10,602 bases of DNA from Verrucomicrobiota bacterium (lineage in GTDB: Bacteria > Verrucomicrobiota > Verrucomicrobiia > Limisphaerales > UBA9464). The notes below the pieces were generated by a model, which saw only the letters and a program-made list of their open reading frames with translations, made no database searches and was not told where the DNA came from. Of the stretch, positions 7,051 through 10,602 are shown one piece after another. Where the stretch lies: assembly GCA_947464705.1 (NCBI GenBank), contig CANHYD010000056.1:1-10602 (forward strand), in the 5' to 3' direction. Positions within the stretch are counted from its first letter, which is position 1; every line of letters begins with the position of its first letter. Position numbers and translations under genes: made by a program.

Positions 7051-7725
7051 TCACCACCGGGACGGTTGGTCTACAGCCCGGGCCAACCGACTCAAGTAGT
7101 CGGCCCGCGGGATTTCCTCGGCTCCCAGCGACCGGGTGACCGAGGTGACCATTTGGCAGTCCAACAGGGTGAATCCCCGACAGGCCAGATGACGGTCGAG
7201 ATGGATCAAGGCCACCTTCGACGCATCATCCGCGCGGTGGAACATGGATTCGCCCGCAAATAATCCCCCCACGCAAACCCCATAGACCCCGCCCACTAGC
7301 CGCCCCTCCTGCCAGCATTCGACACTGTGGGCATGACCAGCCCGGGCCAGCTGTTCATACGCCTCCAGCAGTCGCGGGGAAATCCAGGTCGAGAGGGTCC
7401 CGCCGCGAGGCACGGTGGCGCAGGCTCGAATGACCGCTGAAAAATCCTGATCGAAGGTCACCGTATAGGGAGCTCGGCGCAACGTCCGGGCCAGACTCCG
7501 AGATACATGCACCGCTCCCACCGGGAGAACGCCGCGTGGATCTGGGGACCACCAGGTAATGGGGTCCGCCGACCACGGAAATAAACCCGTTCGATAGGCT
7601 TCCAACAGCCGCTCCACCGACAAATCGCCTCCGACGGCCACCAATCCATCTCCCCGGGCTTGGCGCGGATCCGGCAACCGATCTCCGGGAGACAGGAAAG
7701 CGACGGAACCGGCGGGGTCCCTCAT
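7051..7725 (-). CDS. aat: Leucyl/phenylalanyl-tRNA--protein transferase
   Basis: A 224-residue protein (E. coli Aat has 234). Aat moves Leu or Phe from its tRNA to the N-terminus of proteins starting with Lys or Arg, creating primary N-degrons read by ClpS. Motifs in order: GDGLVAVGGDLS (26-37), YRTGLFPWS (44-52), ITWWSPDPRGVLP, FDQDF, TWISPRLLEAY, GHAHSVE, GRLVGGVYGV, LFAGESMFHR with Glu159, ASKVALIHL, LLDCQ with Asp189 and Gln191, and SLGAEEIPRADYL. Asp189 and Gln191 align with the E. coli Asp186/Gln188 pair linked to catalysis. ATG 7725 overlaps the TGA of the upstream gene (ATGA) and puts the first conserved block at the normal distance. The longer frame from 7863 adds 46 residues that only read through the upstream gene in another frame. 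It is last in a clpS-DUF2017-aat unit. Confidence 0.95.
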   Translation of the reverse strand: MRDPAGSVAFLSPGDRLPDPRQARGDGLVAVGGDLSVERLLEAYRTGLFPWSADPITWWSPDPRGVLPVGAVHVSRSLARTLRRAPYTVTFDQDFSAVIRACATVPRGGTLSTWISPRLLEAYEQLARAGHAHSVECWQEGRLVGGVYGVCVGGLFAGESMFHRADDASKVALIHLDRHLACRGFTLLDCQMVTSVTRSLGAEEIPRADYLSRLARAVDQPSRW

Positions 7726-8216
7726 TCGGGAAATTCTTCGGACAGCAGTCGACCTTGGAAGCGGGAGGAGATCTCCAAGTTCCACCAGTGCAGGATGTCC
7801 GGTGAGGTGGGGGCCAGATCGTCCGGAACCTCCGGGGGATTGGGTCGCCCGAGTTGCTCCCAAGCTCCCAAACGCAATTCATTCAGGGCCTGAAGGAGGA
7901 ATTCGCGGTCTTCGGGAGTGAGACGGAGAATCCAACCTGAGTCTTCCCGGGCTCCGGTGGGGGTCTGGATCGTCGTTTGGATCGGCGACGCCACGCCCAA
8001 GAGCATCACCAGCCGAGAACGAACCTCGGCTCGGTGCGTTTCCAACTCACCGGCCAAATCCGACTGGCACTGTTCTTCCAGGGCTTCGGAAGTCCGACTC
8101 AGCTGAACCCGTTGGCGTGGTTCGGTGGGTCGAGAAAAGAGCGTGAGCAGCAGGTTGCGCTCCCCAGAAGCCAGAAACCAGGAAGTGGCTTCGTCGTTGC
8201 GTTCGTGGAGCCTCAT
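7722..8216 (-). CDS. DUF2017-like protein between clpS and aat
   Basis: A 164-residue, acidic, largely helical, soluble-looking protein with no signal peptide or membrane helix. I assign it tentatively to DUF2017, a family of unknown function that in Actinobacteria is commonly encoded next to clpS. The supporting pattern is LTPEDREFLLQALNELRLGA (99-118), including the ALNELRL block, then an Asp/Pro-rich linker and a C-terminal helix with HWWNLEISS (143-151). In this operon it overlaps clpS by four bases upstream (ATGA at 8216) and aat by four bases downstream (ATGA at 7725), so the three proteins are probably made together. That context suggests a role in N-degron recognition or delivery to ClpAP/ClpCP, but nothing in the sequence shows an enzymatic function. 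The family label is moderately sure; the role is unknown. Confidence 0.8.
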   Translation of the reverse strand: MRLHERNDEATSWFLASGERNLLLTLFSRPTEPRQRVQLSRTSEALEEQCQSDLAGELETHRAEVRSRLVMLLGVASPIQTTIQTPTGAREDSGWILRLTPEDREFLLQALNELRLGAWEQLGRPNPPEVPDDLAPTSPDILHWWNLEISSRFQGRLLSEEFPE

Positions 8217-8512
8217 GACGCCGGCTCCAATGTGGCGGTGAGAGAATACTTTTGGAGAGCGTGGACGTAATACTCCGCCTTTTCAAAGCTGTCGCGAACC
8301 ACAACGCTGCGACCCTCCTCATGGACTTCGAGCATGTGCCGCTGGGCCTTTTCACGGCCCCAACCGAAGACCTGCTGAAAGACGTGCGTCACATAGGGCA
8401 TGAGGTTGACCGGGTCATCCCAGACGATGACGGCATAACCCGGCTCGCGGAGCTTCTGGGGATCCTGCTCCACATCGACTTCAGGCGTCGGCAATTCGAT
8501 GGTTCCCGGCAT
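8213..8512 (-). CDS. clpS: ATP-dependent Clp protease adaptor ClpS
   Basis: A 99-residue N-degron adaptor that delivers proteins with bulky hydrophobic N-termini to a Clp AAA+ unfoldase. A flexible, acidic N-terminal tail (about 1-25) precedes the core: YAVIVWDDPVNLMPYV (26-41), FGWGREKAQRHMLEVHEEGRS (49-69), then a helix and the closing strand TATLEP. His64 corresponds to E. coli His66 in the N-degron pocket. The E. coli NDD motif is WDD here (Trp31-Asp32-Asp33) with one extra residue before Met38, the version I recall from actinobacterial ClpS. The start at ATG 8512 has no clear Shine-Dalgarno sequence. It is the first gene of the operon; its stop overlaps the DUF2017-like start as ATGA. 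The clpA or clpC partner is not in the window. Confidence 0.93.
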   Translation of the reverse strand: MPGTIELPTPEVDVEQDPQKLREPGYAVIVWDDPVNLMPYVTHVFQQVFGWGREKAQRHMLEVHEEGRSVVVRDSFEKAEYYVHALQKYSLTATLEPAS

Positions 8513-8575
8513 TCTGTGGATTGGCTCGACGGATTCGGTTTCAGGAAGCGGCGCTCTCCGAACAACGATCCTTAA

Positions 8576-8603
8576 AGGATAAAGGGGGGTGGTTGGAACG
8601 CAA
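8576..8603 (-). promoter_or_regulatory. Possible clpS operon promoter
   Basis: On the minus strand TTGCGT (8603-8598) lies 16 bases before TATCCT (8581-8576). They match three and four of six bases of the -35 and -10 consensus. The -10-like box sits in an imperfectly centred palindrome, ATCCTTAAAGGAT (8568-8580). This would initiate about 55-60 bases upstream of the clpS ATG, just after the hairpin that probably ends the atp transcript. The match is weak and could be chance. Confidence 0.2.
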
Positions 8604-8628
8604 CGGCCGCCGTTTTTGCGGCGGCCGT
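8603..8628 (-). terminator. Strong GC hairpin after atpC, probable atp operon terminator
   Basis: ACGGCCGCCG (8603-8612) and CGGCGGCCGT (8619-8628) form a perfect 10-bp, nearly all-GC stem with a 6-base loop. It begins about 28 bases past the atpC stop in the direction of transcription. No T-run follows the stem on the minus strand (TGCGTTCCAACC), so it is not a textbook intrinsic terminator. It may need Rho, or serve mainly as a 3'-end stabiliser with some read-through into clpS. Confidence 0.55.
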
Positions 8629-8656
8629 GCTGTCGAAATCGATCCTATGGATCAGT

Positions 8657-9064
8657 TCATCGATGATAACGCCGCTTCAGATTCAACTGGGTCAACGAGT
8701 GCATGAGCGCGGCTTGAGCCACGGCGGATTCTTCGTCACCCAGCTTCTGAGCAAGCCGCGCCTCCGCCTGCTTTCGGGCTTCTTCGGCGCGAGCCTCGTC
8801 GATGTCGTCGGCCCGAATGGCCATGTCGGTCAGGATGGCAACCCGTTCACCGGTGATCTCCACGAAACCCTCTCCGACGGCCAGGAAGTGATCTTGGCCG
8901 CCCTTGCGGACGACGATCTCACCGTGGGTGATCTGGGTCATCAGCGGGATGTGCATCGGGAAGATGCCCATCTCGCCCTCGAGCCCAGGCAAGGTGACCA
9001 TGTCGACCTCCTCCGAATAGATACGGGCCTCAGGCGTGGCGATTTCCAGTTTGAGCGTGGCCAT
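8657..9064 (-). CDS. atpC: F-type ATP synthase epsilon subunit
   Basis: A 135-residue epsilon subunit of the F1 sector, part of the central rotor stalk and a regulator of ATP hydrolysis. The N-terminal beta-sandwich shows LKLEIATPEARIYSEEVDMV, LPGLEGEMGIFPMHIPLMTQI and the GEI/V-containing strand that follows, then VAILTDMAIRADDID. The C-terminal helical hairpin (about 90-135) is Ala/Glu/Gln-rich (EARAEEARKQAEARLAQK) and ends in a basic tail, LNLKRRYHR. Length and layout are normal. It starts 35 bases after the atpD stop, in the usual atpG-atpD-atpC order. No clear Shine-Dalgarno sequence precedes ATG 9064. A GC hairpin follows the stop, as expected for the last gene of the operon. Confidence 0.95.
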   Translation of the reverse strand: MATLKLEIATPEARIYSEEVDMVTLPGLEGEMGIFPMHIPLMTQITHGEIVVRKGGQDHFLAVGEGFVEITGERVAILTDMAIRADDIDEARAEEARKQAEARLAQKLGDEESAVAQAALMHSLTQLNLKRRYHR

Positions 9065-9099
9065 GTCGTTGGGGTGCTGAGCGTGGGACAGACGACGGG

Positions 9100-10551
9100 T
9101 CAGTCCTTGATCTCGTCAATGCCACCCTTCATGTAGAAGTTGGCCTCGGCGACATCGTCGTACTTGCCTTCCAGGATCTCCTTGAAGCTGCGCACGGTCT
9201 CGGCCACCGGCACCTGCTTGCCCGGACGACCGGTGAACTGCTCGGCCACGGTGAACGGCTGGCTGAGGAACTTCTGGATCTTACGGGCGCGGAAGACGGT
9301 GAGCTTGTCGTCGGCCGACAACTCGTCCATGCCCAAGATCGCGATGATGTCCTGCAAGTCCTTGTAGCGCTGGAGCACCTTCTGAACGCCGCGGGCGACA
9401 TTGTAGTGCTCTTCACCGACGAACTCGGGCGCCAAAGCACGAGAGCTGGAGGCCAGCGGATCGACGGCCGGGAAGATGCCCAACTCGGCGATGGAACGCT
9501 CGAGCACGATGGTCGCATCGAGGTGAGCGAAGGTGGTGGCCGGAGCCGGATCGGTGAGATCGTCGGCCGGCACGTACACCGCCTGGAAGGAGGTGATGGA
9601 ACCCTTCTTCGTGGAGGTGATGCGCTCCTGCAAGTTGCCCATCTCGGCGGCCAGCGTCGGCTGGTAACCCACCGCTGACGGAGTGCGGCCGAGCAATGCC
9701 GACACCTCGGATCCCGCCTGCGAAAAGCGGAACACGTTGTCAACGAAGAGCAACACGTCCTGGTTCTTCTCGTCGCGGAAATACTCGGTGACCGCCAAGG
9801 CCGAGAGAGCGACGCGGAGACGGGCTCCGGGCGGCTCGTTCATCTGACCGTACACCAGACCAATGCGGGATCCAGGCTCGAGAACGGGCATGCCGTTGGC
9901 GCCGATCTCGGGATGGCCCTTGGCATCCTTCTTGGTCTTGATGACGTTGGCCTCGATCATCTCGTTGTAGAGATCGTTGCCTTCACGAGTACGCTCACCG
10001 ACGCCCGCGAACATCGAAATGCCGCCGTGCAGCTTCGCGATGTTATTGATGAGCTCCATGATGACGACCGTCTTGCCGACGCCCGCACCACCGAAGGCTC
10101 CGACCTTGCCGCCCTTGAGGAAGGGGCAGATCAAATCAATGACCTTGATGCCGGTGGTCAGGATCTGAGGGCTGGTGGACTGATCCACCAGCGGAGGGGC
10201 ATTGCGGTGAATGGGGTAGAACTTGTCGGCCTTGACCGGTCCCTGCTCGTCGACGGCTTCGCCGGTGACGTTGAAGACGCGGCCCATGACGGCTTCACCC
10301 ACGGGCATCGAGATCGGGTTGCCCTGATCGACGACTGCCTGGCCCCGCTTGAGGCCTTCGGTGGTGCTCATGGCGACGGCGCGAATCCAGTGTCCGCCCA
10401 GGTGCTGCTGCACCTCGAGCGTGAGACGGGTGGCGGAGCCGCCGGGAGGCGTGAAGTCGACGGTGAGCGCGTTGTAGATCGCGGGGAGAGTTCCGGAGAA
10501 CTCCACGTCGACGACGGGACCGATGATCTGGACGATCTTTCCTGTGTTCAT
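9100..10551 (-). CDS. atpD: F-type ATP synthase beta subunit
   Basis: A 483-residue catalytic F1 beta subunit, complete from ATG 10551. The N-terminal beta-barrel begins NTGKIVQIIGPVVDVEF. The nucleotide-binding domain has the P-loop GGAGVGKT (154-161, Lys160), GVGERTREGND with catalytic Glu186 and Arg187, VYGQMNEPPGARLRV, Walker B LLFVDN (267-272), the ALLGRTPSAVGYQPTL block and YVPADDLTDPAPATTFAHLD. The C-terminal domain carries ILGMDELSADDKL, the equivalent of the DELSEED region, and ends EANFYMKGGIDEIKD. Between NVI (202-204) and IGLVYGQ, where E. coli has two residues, there are about 25 (Lys205-Arg229), rich in Lys, Gly and Pro. All catalytic residues are intact, so the enzyme should be functional. 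It begins 12 bases after the atpG stop; no clear Shine-Dalgarno sequence is seen. Confidence 0.98.
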   Translation of the reverse strand: MNTGKIVQIIGPVVDVEFSGTLPAIYNALTVDFTPPGGSATRLTLEVQQHLGGHWIRAVAMSTTEGLKRGQAVVDQGNPISMPVGEAVMGRVFNVTGEAVDEQGPVKADKFYPIHRNAPPLVDQSTSPQILTTGIKVIDLICPFLKGGKVGAFGGAGVGKTVVIMELINNIAKLHGGISMFAGVGERTREGNDLYNEMIEANVIKTKKDAKGHPEIGANGMPVLEPGSRIGLVYGQMNEPPGARLRVALSALAVTEYFRDEKNQDVLLFVDNVFRFSQAGSEVSALLGRTPSAVGYQPTLAAEMGNLQERITSTKKGSITSFQAVYVPADDLTDPAPATTFAHLDATIVLERSIAELGIFPAVDPLASSSRALAPEFVGEEHYNVARGVQKVLQRYKDLQDIIAILGMDELSADDKLTVFRARKIQKFLSQPFTVAEQFTGRPGKQVPVAETVRSFKEILEGKYDDVAEANFYMKGGIDEIKD

Positions 10552-10563
10552 TTCCGAGAGAGG

Positions 10564-10602
10564 TCAGTTGCCCATCGCCATGGCGGCGCTGGTGATTTCG
10601 AG
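10564..10602 (-). CDS. atpG: F-type ATP synthase gamma subunit, C-terminal 12 residues only
   Basis: Read on the minus strand from the right edge, the frame gives LEITSAAMAMGN followed by TGA at 10566-10564. This resembles the C-terminal rotor helix end of F1 gamma (E(I/L)(T/V)SGA-type sequence). Its place 12 bases before atpD fits the conserved atpA-atpG-atpD-atpC order. Only 39 bases are visible, so the call rests mainly on gene order together with the short match. Confidence 0.85.
   Translation of the reverse strand, partial: LEITSAAMAMGN

Noticed and set aside
7726..7863. 46-residue N-terminal extension of aat
   Set aside because: It would overlap the DUF2017-like gene by 138 bases in another frame and does not resemble Aat; the ATGA start at 7725 fits the family.
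8627..9136. 169-codon plus-strand frame over atpC
   Set aside because: It is the antisense shadow of atpC and the atpC-atpD junction, with no family resemblance.
1..10602. Mobile elements, CRISPR, tRNA or defence genes
   Set aside because: I found no transposase, integrase, spaced direct-repeat array, tRNA-like cloverleaf or defence protein motif on either strand.

Overview
The window reads as chromosomal DNA of a GC-rich bacterium of the PVC superphylum, most likely a verrucomicrobium. That placement is inferred from three things: a PVC-type HEAT-repeat/CxxCH heme-binding protein at the left edge, a very large fused sugar kinase/nucleotidyltransferase of a kind I associate with Verrucomicrobia and Planctomycetes, and an EF-P with a PGNLRAF tip loop. 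No rRNA, tRNA, insertion sequence, CRISPR array or phage gene is visible. Base composition looks even across the window.

Layout, left to right. (1) 1-5065, plus strand: the C-terminal 561 residues of the HEAT-repeat cytochrome-like protein, followed by a 1097-residue protein with a GHMP-type sugar kinase module and then a UDPGP-type sugar-1-phosphate nucleotidyltransferase module. (2) 5066-5268: intergenic, with hairpins that include the probable efp terminator. (3) 5269-5829, minus: efp. (4) 5830-6030: divergent intergenic region. (5) 6031-7010, plus: purS and purQ, overlapping at ATGA and encoding two parts of the PurSQL FGAM synthase. purL is not in the window. (6) 7051-8512, minus: clpS, a DUF2017-like gene and aat, joined by two ATGA overlaps into a compact N-degron proteolysis operon. 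(7) 8513-8656: intergenic, with a strong GC hairpin. (8) 8657-10602, minus: atpC, atpD and the last 12 codons of atpG, the distal end of an F-type ATP synthase operon.

Most genes are housekeeping. The two parts most worth attention are the kinase-pyrophosphorylase fusion and the clpS-DUF2017-aat operon. The fusion has its domains in the opposite order to the known bifunctional fucokinase/GDP-fucose pyrophosphorylase, and its kinase ATP loop is degenerate. In the operon, an uncharacterised protein is translationally coupled between the N-degron adaptor and the aminoacyl-transferase that makes N-degrons. EF-P has Asn where the modified Lys or Arg usually sits, which is also worth a check.

All family calls come from reading the sequence and recalled motifs; no database search was run.
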